Assembly (NCBI RefSeq): GCF_963681195.1
Contig: NZ_OY808997.1
Span: 62,001 to 126,000, forward strand
Length of the DNA: 64,000 nucleotides
DNA from: Vibrio sp. 16
GTDB lineage: Bacteria > Pseudomonadota > Gammaproteobacteria > Enterobacterales > Vibrionaceae
Direction of reading: 5' to 3'
Part shown: positions 26,151 through 35,441 of the stretch, piece after piece
Numbering within the stretch: position 1 is the first letter of the stretch
Layout of the letters: each line of letters starts with the position of its first letter
Notes under the pieces: model-generated
Database searches by the model: none
What the model was told of the DNA's origin: nothing
What the model saw: only the letters and a program-made list of their open reading frames with translations
Made by a program: the position numbers and the translations under genes

Positions 26151-26711
26151 TCAGGCTCTCGCTTCAGCCACCAGAGCATCAATCGTGTTGTGGTGCTCTG
26201 GCTTTACTCCCGCCAAATTGCCGTATTTCGGCTGGTGGCGATCATTCTCTAATGGGAAATGCCATCCAACCGTTTGTTCAACAAACTGCTTGGCAAATTG
26301 TTCAGAAATTTCTAAGCAGCCAGCGAGTACGGTATCGACATAAGTTTGCATGATTGGGCTGAGTGAACATGGTGGCTCGGGCGCATCTTTGATGTAGACC
26401 CACACCGTATCTTGCGACGTGAATGTCTGCTCACAGTCCAGTTTCTCAGGGGCGATACTTACGCGGTGGTAGCCTCTTTCTCTGCGATCAAATTCTGCCA
26501 ACCCGGAATCGCTGACTTGAAGAACAACGCCGTTGACGCTGCCTTCACCACGGTCGACCACAAGTGGCGATAAGATGTAGCTGTCATCCACTTTTCCCCA
26601 ATAGCGTTTAAACCCATGGGTAGTCGCAGGGATCGCCGCTGATGTTTGGCCCGTTAATTGACGTGAAGCCGAGTTCATTAAGCTGCCATAGCCGAAAATG
26701 TAGTGGGTCAT
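26151..26711 (-). CDS. Gamma-glutamylcyclotransferase-like protein
   Basis: A 186-aa protein opening with the GGCT/AIG2 family signature YIFGYGSLMN. The likely catalytic Glu sits in FDRRERGYHRV near residue 78. It could act as a ChaC-like glutathione cyclotransferase or on other gamma-glutamyl amines; the relaxed sequence after residue 110 does not settle this. It is monocistronic, and the 251-bp gap upstream separates it from the divergent nnrS. Confidence 0.78.
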   Translation of the reverse strand: MTHYIFGYGSLMNSASRQLTGQTSAAIPATTHGFKRYWGKVDDSYILSPLVVDRGEGSVNGVVLQVSDSGLAEFDRRERGYHRVSIAPEKLDCEQTFTSQDTVWVYIKDAPEPPCSLSPIMQTYVDTVLAGCLEISEQFAKQFVEQTVGWHFPLENDRHQPKYGNLAGVKPEHHNTIDALVAEARA

Positions 26712-26962
26712 CCGTCTCTCCTCTGTTTGGCTCTTGAGTGTATGGCCATTTTTATTCTTCTAAAACTACCGAGTTTCAACTGCAATTGAAAGATAAATAA
26801 ATGACTTCAATGAGTCGAAATGACCTTTTTAATTTATGTCTTTTTGACGTTCTTTTGTCGCGAGAATTGCTTGAAAACAAGCGATGACGGGGTTTTACAA
26901 CTTGGAATGTTTCTTGCGATGTCTTGGGGGTATTTCAATGTGAATGACTTAGGAGTCACTCT

Positions 26963-28147
26963 GTGCTCAATATTACCGACAAAAAAGTCGAAGAGGCGAT
27001 TGTGCCTTTGTTGCGACTAGGTTTTAGACCTTTCTTTTTGCTTGGCGCACTGTACGCCGTCGTTTCAATTGTTGTCTGGGTATGGATGTTTCAAGCAGGT
27101 CAACCTTCAGCGCTGCAAGTGCCTGCGTTGTGGTGGCACGTCCACGAAATGTTGTTTGGCTTTGCGATGGCGATTGTGGTGGGGTTTGTGCTGACGGCGG
27201 TACAAAACTGGACGGGCATCAACGGTACCAAGCACTATCGCCTTGGGCTGCTGGTCTTGCTGTGGTTGCTACCAAGAGTGTTGTTTTGGACACCGACACC
27301 ACTGTGGCTCATTTCGAGCATTGAGGCGCTGTTTCTACTGATGACAACTTACGAAGTCGGCTCTCGAGTGGTTAAAGCGAAGGGATGGCGAAACCTATTT
27401 TTTGTCCCTTTATTTGTTCTCGCGGTGGTGGCTAACTTTGCCAGCTATGCGGCGATTAAAGGAATGCCTCCTTTTCCGGCTTCTGCTGTTTGGCAAGCGA
27501 TGCTTTGGTGGTTCACCTTGCTGTTGTCGATCATGGGGAGTCGGGTGATCCCCTTCTTTACGGCGCGTCGCTTTCAGTTCGACAAGCCGCAACCTATTGT
27601 ATGGTTTGATTGGGCGGCAAACCTCCCATTGGTTGGATTGTTCATTTTAAGTTTCTTTCCGATGACATTTGCTCAGCTCGGTGCGCCTCTCATGGTGATT
27701 TCGGGTATGGCGCACTTGATAAGAGTAATGCGCTGGAAACCGTGGAAAACCTTGAGCGAACCGCTTGTTTGGTCTCTACATGCGACCTATCTGTGCATTC
27801 CCATTAGCCTGCTCCTTCGTGGTTTGATTGATAATCCATTTGCAACTCATAACATGCTGCATCTGTTTGCCATTGGCGCGATAGGCGGAGTGATTCTTGC
27901 GATGATTGCTCGTGTGACTATGGGCCACACTGGGCGTGCAATCTACCAAGGACCCAATATGGTTGTAGCGTTTGTTGCCATCATTGGTGCTGCGCTGGTA
28001 CGCAGTCTTGGGGTTGCATTTGACCCTGCGCACATGTTGCTTTGGATCAATGTGAGTGCAGCGCTCTGGACGGTGGCGTTTGGCTTATTCGTCTTTAAAT
28101 TTGGCGCGATGCTGACAAAAGCCAGAGTTGACGGGCATCCGGGGTAG
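26963..28147 (+). CDS. nnrS: NnrS family membrane protein
   Basis: A 394-aa inner-membrane protein with about 12 hydrophobic helices. It matches NnrS: LLRLGFRPFFLLGA at the N-terminus, WHVHEMLFGF near residue 60, GSRVIPFFT near 195 and AIGGVILAMIARVTMGHTGR near 315, with histidines proposed to bind haem and copper. NnrS proteins protect against nitric oxide stress. The GTG start at 26963 has AGGAG at 7-nt spacing. I could not identify a convincing NsrR or FNR-family site upstream. Confidence 0.9.
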   Translation: MLNITDKKVEEAIVPLLRLGFRPFFLLGALYAVVSIVVWVWMFQAGQPSALQVPALWWHVHEMLFGFAMAIVVGFVLTAVQNWTGINGTKHYRLGLLVLLWLLPRVLFWTPTPLWLISSIEALFLLMTTYEVGSRVVKAKGWRNLFFVPLFVLAVVANFASYAAIKGMPPFPASAVWQAMLWWFTLLLSIMGSRVIPFFTARRFQFDKPQPIVWFDWAANLPLVGLFILSFFPMTFAQLGAPLMVISGMAHLIRVMRWKPWKTLSEPLVWSLHATYLCIPISLLLRGLIDNPFATHNMLHLFAIGAIGGVILAMIARVTMGHTGRAIYQGPNMVVAFVAIIGAALVRSLGVAFDPAHMLLWINVSAALWTVAFGLFVFKFGAMLTKARVDGHPG

Positions 28148-28157
28148 AGGGAAAAGT

Positions 28158-28187
28158 AAAGGCTTGGCGTATTCGCCAAGCCTTTTT
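28158..28187 (+). terminator. Rho-independent terminator of nnrS
   Basis: A 12-bp perfect stem AAAGGCTTGGCG/CGCCAAGCCTTT with loop TATT, followed by TT, sits 11 nt after the nnrS stop. The convergent glpD ends at 28218. Confidence 0.85.
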
Positions 28188-28217
28188 GTAGGGTAGGAAA
28201 ATAGGGGATAACCTACC

Positions 28218-29771
28218 TTAGCTTGCTCTAGAAAGGGTCACCACTTCAGAAGGCTGTTGACGCTTTAGATAATCACTTAGCGCCGACTGTTCTTCGCTAT
28301 TTAGATAGAGTCCGAGCTTGGTTCTGCGCCACAGGATATCTTCTTCGGTGACCGACATCTCCTGCTGAATTAAATAATCGATTTCACGTTGATAGACACC
28401 TTCCGCAGCCTCAGAAAATTGCATGCCGAGATCTTCGATGCTTTCTACACCATCAAGCAGCTTCCAAGTGTAGGTACCAAACTGAGTGACGTAACGCAGT
28501 AGCAAAGACTCACGGATCCATGGATACGCAGCGTGGATTTTGCGCGCGAGTTGCTCCCGTGAACAGCTGAAGTTACCACCTGGCAACGCATGATTGGCTG
28601 TCCATCCTGTCCCCATCTCTGGCAAGTAGGGTTTTAGTTTTTCGAGCGCGGCTTCACCTAATTTACGGTAAGTGGTGAGTTTGCCGCCAAACACTGAAAG
28701 CAGTGGCGCTTGGTCGTATTCAGCGTCGAGTTCTAACGTGTAGTCGCGAGTGATCGCTTGTGGAGAGTCTGATTCATCATCACACAATGGACGAACGCCA
28801 CTGTAGGTCCAAACGACGTCATCACGTGTTAGTTGATGAACGAAATGCTGATTAACAATATCGATAAGGTAATCGACTTCATCTTCAGAGATTGCCACTT
28901 CACGCGGATCGCCTTTGTATTCGACATCCGTTGTGCCAATGATCGAGAACTTATCCAAATAAGGGATCATAAACACAATGCGATTGTCTTTGTTTTGTAG
29001 GATGTACGCTTGAGGTTCATCATGGATTCTTGGAACCACAATATGCGAGCCTTTGATCAAACGAATGTTTCTTGGAGAGACTTGCTCTAACCCATCATCA
29101 AAGAACTGTTTCACCCAAGGGCCAGCGGCATTGACCAAGGCTTTCGATTTACGCTCGAAGGTTTGCCCTGTTAATTCATTGCGAATGGTGACGTTCCACA
29201 TTGCCCCTTCACGCTGCGCGCTTTCAACTCGGCAATAATTACGGATTTCCGCTTGGTTTTCTTTTGCAGCCAGAACATTGAGTAGCACTAAACGCGCATC
29301 ATCGACCCAGCAATCTGAGTACTCGAAGCCTTTTTTCATTTCAGGCTTGAGGATCCCTGATTTGGCTAAATCGACACCTTTACTTGCAGGCAAAGTGGTA
29401 CGCTTTCCTAAGTTGTCGTACAAAAACAGACCGCAGCGGATCATCCAAGCTGGACGCAGGAAAGGGCGATGAGGAAGGCGAAAACGCATTGGCTGGGCGA
29501 TATGCGGTGCTTTATTCAGAATCACCTCTCGTTCTGCGAGCGCTTCCGAAACTAATCGAAACTCATAGTGCTCGAGGTAACGTAGCCCGCCGTGAATGAG
29601 TTTTGAGCTCGCTGAAGAAGTGGCTGAAGCAAAGTCGTTTGCTTCATAAAGACCAACAGATAAACCACGTCCTGCTGCATCAGCTGCAATACCAGCGCCA
29701 TTGATACCACCACCAATAACGATCAAATCTAAAATGTTTTGCGAATTAGCCGCATTCGAATTGTTACTCAT
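28218..29771 (-). CDS. glpD: Aerobic glycerol-3-phosphate dehydrogenase
   Basis: A 517-aa FAD enzyme that oxidises sn-glycerol 3-phosphate to dihydroxyacetone phosphate at the inner membrane and passes electrons to quinone. The Rossmann FAD motif DLIVIGGGINGAGIAADAAGRG is at residues 16-37, followed by ASSKLIHGGLRYLE. The C-terminal region has FGGKLTTYRKL. E. coli GlpD is 501 aa. A GlpR-type operator cluster precedes it, and glpR terminates in front of it, so it has its own promoter. Confidence 0.96.
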   Translation of the reverse strand: MSNNSNAANSQNILDLIVIGGGINGAGIAADAAGRGLSVGLYEANDFASATSSASSKLIHGGLRYLEHYEFRLVSEALAEREVILNKAPHIAQPMRFRLPHRPFLRPAWMIRCGLFLYDNLGKRTTLPASKGVDLAKSGILKPEMKKGFEYSDCWVDDARLVLLNVLAAKENQAEIRNYCRVESAQREGAMWNVTIRNELTGQTFERKSKALVNAAGPWVKQFFDDGLEQVSPRNIRLIKGSHIVVPRIHDEPQAYILQNKDNRIVFMIPYLDKFSIIGTTDVEYKGDPREVAISEDEVDYLIDIVNQHFVHQLTRDDVVWTYSGVRPLCDDESDSPQAITRDYTLELDAEYDQAPLLSVFGGKLTTYRKLGEAALEKLKPYLPEMGTGWTANHALPGGNFSCSREQLARKIHAAYPWIRESLLLRYVTQFGTYTWKLLDGVESIEDLGMQFSEAAEGVYQREIDYLIQQEMSVTEEDILWRRTKLGLYLNSEEQSALSDYLKRQQPSEVVTLSRAS

Positions 29772-29785
29772 AAATATGACCTTAT

Positions 29786-29876
29786 GTTGAGCGAACGAGC
29801 ATTTTTGAATCTAAACGAATCTTAGCTTAGCTTTCGTTTTTGATCATCTTTTATTTTCGTTTATGTTCGTTTGTGT
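29786..29876. promoter_or_regulatory. GlpR-type operator cluster and promoter region of glpD
   Basis: Several TTCG/CGAA half-sites typical of GlpR operators are seen: GAGCGAACGAGCATTTT at 29788-29805, CTAAACGAATC at about 29811, and TTTCGTTTATGTTCGTTTG at about 29854-29872. They resemble the sites before glpF and glpT. The GlpR assignment is inferred from E. coli operator knowledge and from glpR next door. Confidence 0.6.
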
Positions 29877-29884
29877 GATTTAAA

Positions 29885-29918
29885 CACAAAAAAAACCTTC
29901 GTCTGCCGACAAAGGTTT
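29885..29918 (-). terminator. Rho-independent terminator of glpR
   Basis: Read on the minus strand, AAACCTTTGTC and GACGAAGGTTT form an 11-bp stem (one mismatch) with a 4-nt loop and a run of T residues, 40 bp after the glpR stop at 29958. Confidence 0.8.
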
Positions 29919-29957
29919 CAATAAGGTTAAAAAGTAATGAGTCTGTGTGAAATGTGC

Positions 29958-30725
29958 TTACTCGCTGATCACTTCAAGCGGGATTGCGTTTTCCTGGAGT
30001 ATTGTGAGGATCTCTTTTGGTGGTTGCTTGTTAGTAAAGAGCATATGCAGCTGAGAAATATTGCCCAGTTTGACCATTGCGTTGCGGCCAAATTTGGTGT
30101 GATCGACCGCGAGAAATACGCTGCGACTGTTTTCGATGATCGCCTGCTTGACTCGCACTTCGTGGTAGTCGAAATCGAGCAGTGAGCCATCGAAATCAAT
30201 ACCACTGATGCCGAGAATGCCGAAATCAAGTCGAAACTGCTTAATGAAATCGAGTGTCGCTTCACCGACGATGCCACCGTCACGATTACGAACCTCGCCA
30301 CCGGCAAGGATGACTTTAAACTCTGGGTTAGGCAGTAGGATGGTCGCGACGTTAAGGTTATTGGTCACGATACGCAGCTGTTTGTGGCTTTTGCTCAGTG
30401 CACGCGCGATGGCTTCAGGTGTGGTACCGATATCGATAAACAGCGTTGCGCCATCTGGAATGTGCTTAACCACTTCTTCGGCGATCACGTCCTTTTCATT
30501 GAAGTTCATGTTCTTACGCGCGGAATAAGAGGTGTTTTCTGAACTCAAAGGAATGGTCGCACCGCCATGATAGCGGCGGATTTTGTTCTCATCGGCAAGT
30601 TCGTTGAGATCTCGCCTAATGGTTTGCGGACTGACATTGAACTTTTCCACGAGTTCATCAGTGCTCACGTAGCCTTGTTTTTGAACTAGGGCAATTATTT
30701 GTTGATGCCTGGGTATTTGCTTCAC
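29958..30725 (-). CDS. glpR: DeoR-family glycerol-3-phosphate regulon repressor
   Basis: A 255-aa repressor released by glycerol 3-phosphate. The N-terminal DeoR helix-turn-helix reads GYVSTDELVEKFNVSPQTIRRDLNEL, with the signature KIRRYHGGA. The sugar-phosphate-sensing domain has LFIDIGTTPEAIARAL and GGEVRNRDGGIVG. I chose GTG at 30725 (MKQIPRHQQI), preceded by AGGGAG, because it matches E. coli GlpR (252 aa); an upstream ATG would add 37 non-homologous residues. It lies among the glpF, glpK and glpD genes it is expected to control. Confidence 0.94.
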   Translation of the reverse strand: MKQIPRHQQIIALVQKQGYVSTDELVEKFNVSPQTIRRDLNELADENKIRRYHGGATIPLSSENTSYSARKNMNFNEKDVIAEEVVKHIPDGATLFIDIGTTPEAIARALSKSHKQLRIVTNNLNVATILLPNPEFKVILAGGEVRNRDGGIVGEATLDFIKQFRLDFGILGISGIDFDGSLLDFDYHEVRVKQAIIENSRSVFLAVDHTKFGRNAMVKLGNISQLHMLFTNKQPPKEILTILQENAIPLEVISE

Positions 30726-30834
30726 TCGTCGCTCCCTGTGTTCGAGCTTGATTCGAAAATAATAACTCGCGCTATTGTGCGCGAATTCTTTCGTTCTGAG
30801 AAGCGAAGCATGAGTGGAATCGGGGGGAGGACGC

Positions 30835-30859
30835 AAAAAAGGGCACCCTTAAGGTACCC
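30835..30859 (-). terminator. Rho-independent terminator of glpFK
   Basis: On the minus strand GGGTACC pairs with GGTGCCC (one G-T pair) around a 5-nt loop, followed by TTTTTT, about 31 bp past the glpK stop. Confidence 0.78.
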
Positions 30860-30889
30860 AATGTCGCTGTTGCTGAATGAAAAGGAGGG

Positions 30890-32410
30890 TTACTCGTCGT
30901 CTTCGCTATGCATTTCTGACCATACTTGCGCACATTTCACAGCACGCTTCCAACCTTTATAGCGGCGGTTTCGCTTCTCTTCATCGTGATGCGGGATAAA
31001 GGTGCGATCTAACACCGCTTTGTTTTTAAGCTCATCAATGTTGTTCCAGTAGCCCACTGCTAAGCCCGCTAGATAAGCTGCGCCCAGTGCGGTGACTTCG
31101 GTGACTTCTGGTCGGTGTACTTCGGTATCCAACACATCGGATTGGAACTGCATTAAGAAGTTGTTGGCCACTGCGCCGCCATCAACGCGAAGGTTAGCGA
31201 GCTTGATCCCAGAGTCTGCCTGCATCGCATCTAGTACGTCGCGGGTTTGGTAGGCAATGCCTTCTAGCGTCGCACGAATGATGTGATTAGAGCTCACTCC
31301 ACGAGTTAGGCCAACAATGGTTCCGCGAGCATACGCGTCCCAGTATGGTGCGCCTAGTCCTGTAAACGCAGGTACAACATACACGCCGTTAGAAGAGTCT
31401 ACTTTTGTCGCGAAATACTCAGAGTCTTTCGCATCGGCAAGCAGCTTCATTTCATCTCGTAGCCACTGGATGGATGCACCACCCATAAATACCGCGCCTT
31501 CTAATGCATAAGCCGGTTCACCAGCTGGGCCACAAGCTAGGGTGGTAAGGAGTCCATTGCTGGATGTGACTTTTTCTTGGCCTGTATTCATTAACAAGAA
31601 GCAACCTGTTCCGTAGGTGTTTTTCGCTTGGCCAGCTTCAACACACATTTGGCCATACAAGGCAGCTTGTTGGTCACCTGCAATACCGGCGATAGGGATA
31701 CGTGTTCCTCCTTTACCACCGATGTTGGTTTGACCGTAAATTTCCGACGAGCGTTTAACTTCTGGCATCATCGACATTGGAATGTCCAGCTCGTCGAGCA
31801 TTTTCTGATCCCAACACAAGTCATTGATGTTGAACAGCATAGTACGCGATGCGTTAGTGTAGTCGGTTACGTGCACGCGGCCTTGGGTCATTTTCCAGAC
31901 AAGCCAAGTATCGACAGTACCAAACAGAAGTTTGCCTGCTTGCGCATCTTCACGTGCGCCTTCAACGTTATCAAGAATCCATTTCACTTTGGTGCCAGAG
32001 AAGTACGGGTCGAGCACCAAGCCCGTGTTGTCTCGAACGTAGCTTTCTAGCCCTTTCTCTTTGAGCGACTCACAGATATCTGCTGTGCGTCGACATTGCC
32101 ATACGATGGCGTTGTAAACCGGTTTGCCTGTCTCTTTATTCCAGACAATGGTGGTTTCGCGTTGGTTAGTAATACCAATACCTGCGAGTTGATCTGAGCG
32201 GATACCCGTTTTAGCCAGTGCTTCGACTAAGGTAGAGCTTTGGGTTGCCCAAATCTCAAGAGGGTCATGTTCTACCCAGCCTGCTTTTGGGTAGATCTGT
32301 GTGAATTCACGCTGCGCGACGCTGACGATGTTCGCATCGTGATCTAGGATTACGGCGCGAGAGCTTGTTGTGCCTTGGTCTAGGGCGACAATGTACTTTT
32401 GCTCGGTCAT
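30890..32410 (-). CDS. glpK: Glycerol kinase
   Basis: A 506-aa FGGY-family kinase that phosphorylates glycerol to sn-glycerol 3-phosphate, trapping it in the cell. It opens with [18 protein letters not shown] and contains [14 protein letters not shown], the FGGY signatures [12 protein letters not shown] and [15 protein letters not shown], and [17 protein letters not shown]. Length matches E. coli GlpK (502 aa). It is 56 bp downstream of glpF in the same direction and probably cotranscribed. Confidence 0.97.
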   Translation of the reverse strand: MTEQKYIVALDQGTTSSRAVILDHDANIVSVAQREFTQIYPKAGWVEHDPLEIWATQSSTLVEALAKTGIRSDQLAGIGITNQRETTIVWNKETGKPVYNAIVWQCRRTADICESLKEKGLESYVRDNTGLVLDPYFSGTKVKWILDNVEGAREDAQAGKLLFGTVDTWLVWKMTQGRVHVTDYTNASRTMLFNINDLCWDQKMLDELDIPMSMMPEVKRSSEIYGQTNIGGKGGTRIPIAGIAGDQQAALYGQMCVEAGQAKNTYGTGCFLLMNTGQEKVTSSNGLLTTLACGPAGEPAYALEGAVFMGGASIQWLRDEMKLLADAKDSEYFATKVDSSNGVYVVPAFTGLGAPYWDAYARGTIVGLTRGVSSNHIIRATLEGIAYQTRDVLDAMQADSGIKLANLRVDGGAVANNFLMQFQSDVLDTEVHRPEVTEVTALGAAYLAGLAVGYWNNIDELKNKAVLDRTFIPHHDEEKRNRRYKGWKRAVKCAQVWSEMHSEDDE

Positions 32411-32466
32411 TGTAAGAATCCTTTTTGTTTCATTATTTCTATTTTAGTTAATACAGGGCAGATAGG

Positions 32467-33318
32467 TTACGCGCGAGCTTCTTGTGCGTCTTCTTCTGTG
32501 TCACATTGGTTTGGAATGGTACAGCCATGGCCTTCTTGAGGAAGGTATGCCGCGATTGCTTTTGGATACAACCAACCACCAAAACAGGCACCCGCGATAG
32601 GAGCAAGGATAGGGACAATAAAGTATGGAATGTCCTTCGCACCTGATAGTGCGTAATCCCAACCAGCGAAGTAGGCAAATAACTTAGGAGCAAAGTCACG
32701 AGCTGGGTTCATGGCGAAGCCAGTCAGTGGACCAAGCGAGCCGCCAATCACCGCGATGAGGATACCAATCAGTAACGGGTTCATCGCACCACGTGAAGCA
32801 CCATTGCTTTCGTCGCCCAACGCAAGAATCACGAACATAAGAACAGCAGTGATGACAAATTCCACAGCAAAAGCGCCAAAGAAAGAGAGTGAAGCGTGTG
32901 GGTATGTCGAGAAAATGCCTGCGGTAGAGAGCGCTTCTTGGCTGCTTCGTGCGAAGCCGTGCGCTACTTCATAGTCGGTGAACAGGTTGCTGTAGAGAGC
33001 GTAGACCAATGCCGCTGAGCAAAATGCGCCTAGCAGTTGTGAAATGATATAAGGCACGACTTTCGCCTTATCAAAGCCATGAAAGGCAGCAAGTGCGATG
33101 GTGACCGCTGGGTTGATATGAGCCCCAGAGACGCCCGCTGTACAGTAAATCGCAATGGCAACACCAAAGCCCCATACAATGCTTATTTCCCATTGACCGA
33201 ATTGTGCGCCGGTTAGAACCAGAGCAGCAACACAGCCAACGCCAAAAAAGATCAGTAATCCTGTGCCGATAAACTCGGACAGGCACTCTCCAAGTAGAGA
33301 GGGTTGTTTATTATTCAT
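32467..33318 (-). CDS. glpF: Glycerol facilitator (aquaglyceroporin)
   Basis: A 283-aa MIP-family channel with two NPA motifs, SGAHINPAVT (near residue 68) and GFAMNPARDFAPK (near residue 202). The Asp after the second NPA is the mark of glycerol-conducting members. Six transmembrane helices are expected. ATG at 33318 follows AGGA; in-frame sequence upstream is not conserved. It is the first gene of the glpFK unit and has GlpR-type sites upstream. Confidence 0.95.
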   Translation of the reverse strand: MNNKQPSLLGECLSEFIGTGLLIFFGVGCVAALVLTGAQFGQWEISIVWGFGVAIAIYCTAGVSGAHINPAVTIALAAFHGFDKAKVVPYIISQLLGAFCSAALVYALYSNLFTDYEVAHGFARSSQEALSTAGIFSTYPHASLSFFGAFAVEFVITAVLMFVILALGDESNGASRGAMNPLLIGILIAVIGGSLGPLTGFAMNPARDFAPKLFAYFAGWDYALSGAKDIPYFIVPILAPIAGACFGGWLYPKAIAAYLPQEGHGCTIPNQCDTEEDAQEARA

Positions 33319-33383
33319 AGTAAGAGTCCTTTTGTTCCATTTGTGTGCGTAATCGTTTGGCACAACGCACATTCTGCACATTT

Positions 33384-33492
33384 AGAACAATTCGAAAATA
33401 AACAATCTTCAAAAATGAGCGTTCGAACATCATTTTGATAAATTAAAGTGGTTTTTTTGTTAATGAAGTTGGTGTTTTCGAACATTTTACTT
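33384..33492. promoter_or_regulatory. GlpR-type operators upstream of glpF
   Basis: Three near-palindromic TTCGAA sites occur within about 110 bp: AGAACAATTCGAAAATAA at about 33384, GAGCGTTCGAACATCA at about 33417 and GTGTTTTCGAACATTT at about 33472. They share the GTTCGAAC core with the sites near glpT and glpD. The rest of the 424-bp gap to the TetR gene (33319-33742) has no gene I can support. Confidence 0.6.
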
Positions 33493-33742
33493 TCGGGCAG
33501 GAAATTGACCGGTAAGTCAATGCGGTTAGGCTTTGGCTTGGGTGTGCTTAACGAGTAGTTAAGATGTAACATGCTGTATATGTTACATTTTTCTAACCTT
33601 GAATGGGAATAACTGTTGCTTGCTTGTGACCTTGGTTACAAGAACAAAAGCCGTTTGGAAAAAGTTTGACCAGAAAATGGTGGTAACTGGTCATACCAAA
33701 GAGAGTGCAATCGAGCGTAATGGAAAGCGAAGGGGAGGAGGC

Positions 33743-34270
33743 TTAGCGATAATCAATCAACTGCTGATATTTAGTGCGAAGTTCGTTGAGTGCCATCTCC
33801 ACATTTGGTGCTGGCTTACTCAAGTGTTTTATCAAGGTCATAAAATAACAATCGAGGATAAGTGGGATCTTACTTTGGACAGATTCAGGAAGCTCTGCTT
33901 GGTCAAACAGCGCTTGATTAAATGATTGATAGTAGTCCATGTCCCAAATCACTTCTTTGAGCAGTGCTTTGCTGAGATTAATGTTGGCAAAATAGTAGCT
34001 GTAATAGGCTTTCGCAAACTGCATTCCTAACTCAATCGGATCTTGACTCGGCAAAGGCAGCGCTTGGTGCGATAGGGCAGCAAGTTGATTGACCATCCCT
34101 TCACGTAGAATCGCCAATTTGGTCTCAAAGTGGCTGAACACCGTGCCATCTGCCACCCCTGCGTGCCGAGCAATTTGTCGGGTAGACGTCTCCTGATAGC
34201 CTTGCTGCTCAAACAGTTGCCATGCTGATGTAAGAATTTTTTGTCTCGTTTGCTCGCGTTTGCTCATCAT
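33743..34270 (-). CDS. TetR-family transcriptional regulator
   Basis: A 175-aa TetR-type repressor. The N-terminal helix-turn-helix is REQTRQKILTSAWQLFEQQGYQETSTRQIARHAGVADGTVFSHFETK. The C-terminal ligand-binding domain is helical and not assignable. I take ATG at 34270 (MMSKREQ); an in-frame codon at 34363 would overlap the palindromic operator and adds residues without TetR homology. It diverges from a small membrane-protein/DUF2867 pair, its likely target. Confidence 0.85.
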   Translation of the reverse strand: MMSKREQTRQKILTSAWQLFEQQGYQETSTRQIARHAGVADGTVFSHFETKLAILREGMVNQLAALSHQALPLPSQDPIELGMQFAKAYYSYYFANINLSKALLKEVIWDMDYYQSFNQALFDQAELPESVQSKIPLILDCYFMTLIKHLSKPAPNVEMALNELRTKYQQLIDYR

Positions 34271-34328
34271 GATCTCAGGATTAATTCGTTTGCTTGAATC
34301 ATACGCTTTGTGCTGGTTATTGACAAAC

Positions 34329-34362
34329 TGAGCGTGCTCATTTATAAAATTGAGCGTGCTCA
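34329..34362. promoter_or_regulatory. Twin palindromic operator, likely for the TetR regulator
   Basis: TGAGCGTGCTCA occurs twice, at 34329-34340 and 34351-34362, each copy an inverted repeat (TGAGC/GCTCA). The centres are 22 bp apart, about two helical turns, placing both on one face of the DNA. The site lies between the divergent TetR gene and its neighbour, as expected for TetR autoregulation. Confidence 0.72.
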
Positions 34363-34381
34363 TTTTTTGTTGAGGTGATTC

Positions 34382-34579
34382 ATGGAAAGTATGCTTCGAA
34401 CGTTTGCCATTTTGTTGTGTCGGTGGCTGATCTTTATCCCTGGGCTTTTTTGTTTTTCTTATCTTTTACGTCCGTTGCTTATGTTGGTGTTGATCCCGGG
34501 GGCTCTGATGTTTTTGGCCATTATTGGTGGCCCAGAAGTACGATCTGCGATCATGAAAATGGCTAAGGAAAGCGTATGA
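34382..34579 (+). CDS. Small two-helix membrane protein
   Basis: A 65-aa hydrophobic protein with two predicted membrane helices (about residues 6-28 and 32-50) and a short charged tail. I do not recognise the family. ATG at 34382 follows GAGGTG, and its stop overlaps the start of the DUF2867 gene by 4 nt (ATGA), which makes it credible as a real, coupled gene. Its position behind a TetR operator suggests an inducible two-gene unit. Confidence 0.75.
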   Translation: MESMLRTFAILLCRWLIFIPGLFCFSYLLRPLLMLVLIPGALMFLAIIGGPEVRSAIMKMAKESV

Positions 34580-35085
34580 GTTGTATCGTTTCAGGAGATA
34601 TTCCAAGCAAAAGTCGCCTCTTCGGGCGGCAGGAAAAACATGGTTTTAGCGATAGTTTGAGTTTTACGCTCACCGACCAAGATCGCAGCCCCGCCGAGGT
34701 TTATGTCGATATTTTTGGTCGTCTTCCTCAATTTGTTGAAACCTTGATGGCGTTAAGAAACCGCTTGGTCAAGCCACTGGGTTTTGCGGTTTCACCACGC
34801 TCGGAAACGCTCACTGTCGAGATGCTTGAGCAGCAATGCACGAATGGCTTACACCGCGTTGAGTGGTTGTCTGAAGAGGAGGTGATTTGCACCAGTGAAG
34901 ACAAACATATGCAGGTGAGTCTATCGCTGCTGAAAAGTGATGCTGGGCACTTCACCCTAACTACATTAGTCAATACGAACAGTTTGGTTGGTCGCGTCTA
35001 CTTAATGGCGATCATTCCCTTTCATAAGGTGATAGCGCTAGCCAGCGTGAGAGGAGCGCTTTCACGTTTAGAATCGATAGATTAG
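34576..35085 (+). CDS. DUF2867 family protein
   Basis: A 169-aa protein matching the DUF2867 pattern: LPQFVETLMALRNRLVKPLGF in the middle, then EDKHMQVSLSLL, TLTTLVNTNSLVGRVYLMAIIPFHKVI and a C-terminal helix. No catalytic motif is known to me, and the biochemical function is unknown. It is translationally coupled to the small membrane protein upstream and followed by a terminator. Confidence 0.75.
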   Translation: MSCIVSGDIPSKSRLFGRQEKHGFSDSLSFTLTDQDRSPAEVYVDIFGRLPQFVETLMALRNRLVKPLGFAVSPRSETLTVEMLEQQCTNGLHRVEWLSEEEVICTSEDKHMQVSLSLLKSDAGHFTLTTLVNTNSLVGRVYLMAIIPFHKVIALASVRGALSRLESID

Positions 35086-35122
35086 CACCCAATAGAGCGA
35101 ATTAAACCGCAAGCTGCGAGTG

Positions 35123-35150
35123 AAAGGTCTCAATACCATGAGGCCTTTTT
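35123..35150 (+). terminator. Rho-independent terminator
   Basis: AAAGGTCTCA and TGAGGCCTTT form a 10-bp stem (one G-T pair) with a 6-nt loop and a short T-run, 38 nt after the DUF2867 stop. Confidence 0.8.
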
Positions 35151-35354
35151 GCTTTCTTACGTGTGCTTTAGATGCGCATTATTGATGATGATTCGCAGAG
35201 AAAGGATTCGTTTGCTCGCTTTCGATGAGTAAACATAGTAACGAATTCTGTTAGAAGTGGAATGCTGCCCTTAAAAGAGGTACTTAACATTCTGTTTTTA
35301 CTTAAATTTAATTGTTATGCAACATTTGTCACAGAAAGCGATTGATTTTCAAAT

Positions 35355-35402
35355 AGAATGCGCATGTTTTCGAACGAAAGTTTCTTTTGCTCGTTCGAGT
35401 TT
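35355..35402 (+). promoter_or_regulatory. GlpR-type operator upstream of glpT
   Basis: GCATGTTTTCGAACGAAAG (35363-35381) and GCTCGTTCGAG (35389-35399) are adjacent TTCGAA-type sites 40-80 bp before glpT, matching those at glpF. The remainder of 35151-35354 shows nothing distinct. Confidence 0.6.
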
Positions 35403-35441
35403 TAATCTCCTACCATCGCTCAAAATTATAATGAGGCCTTT

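Noticed and set aside
26712..26962. NsrR or FNR-family site before nnrS
   Set aside because: The region is AT-rich, but no palindrome matched either consensus well enough to report.
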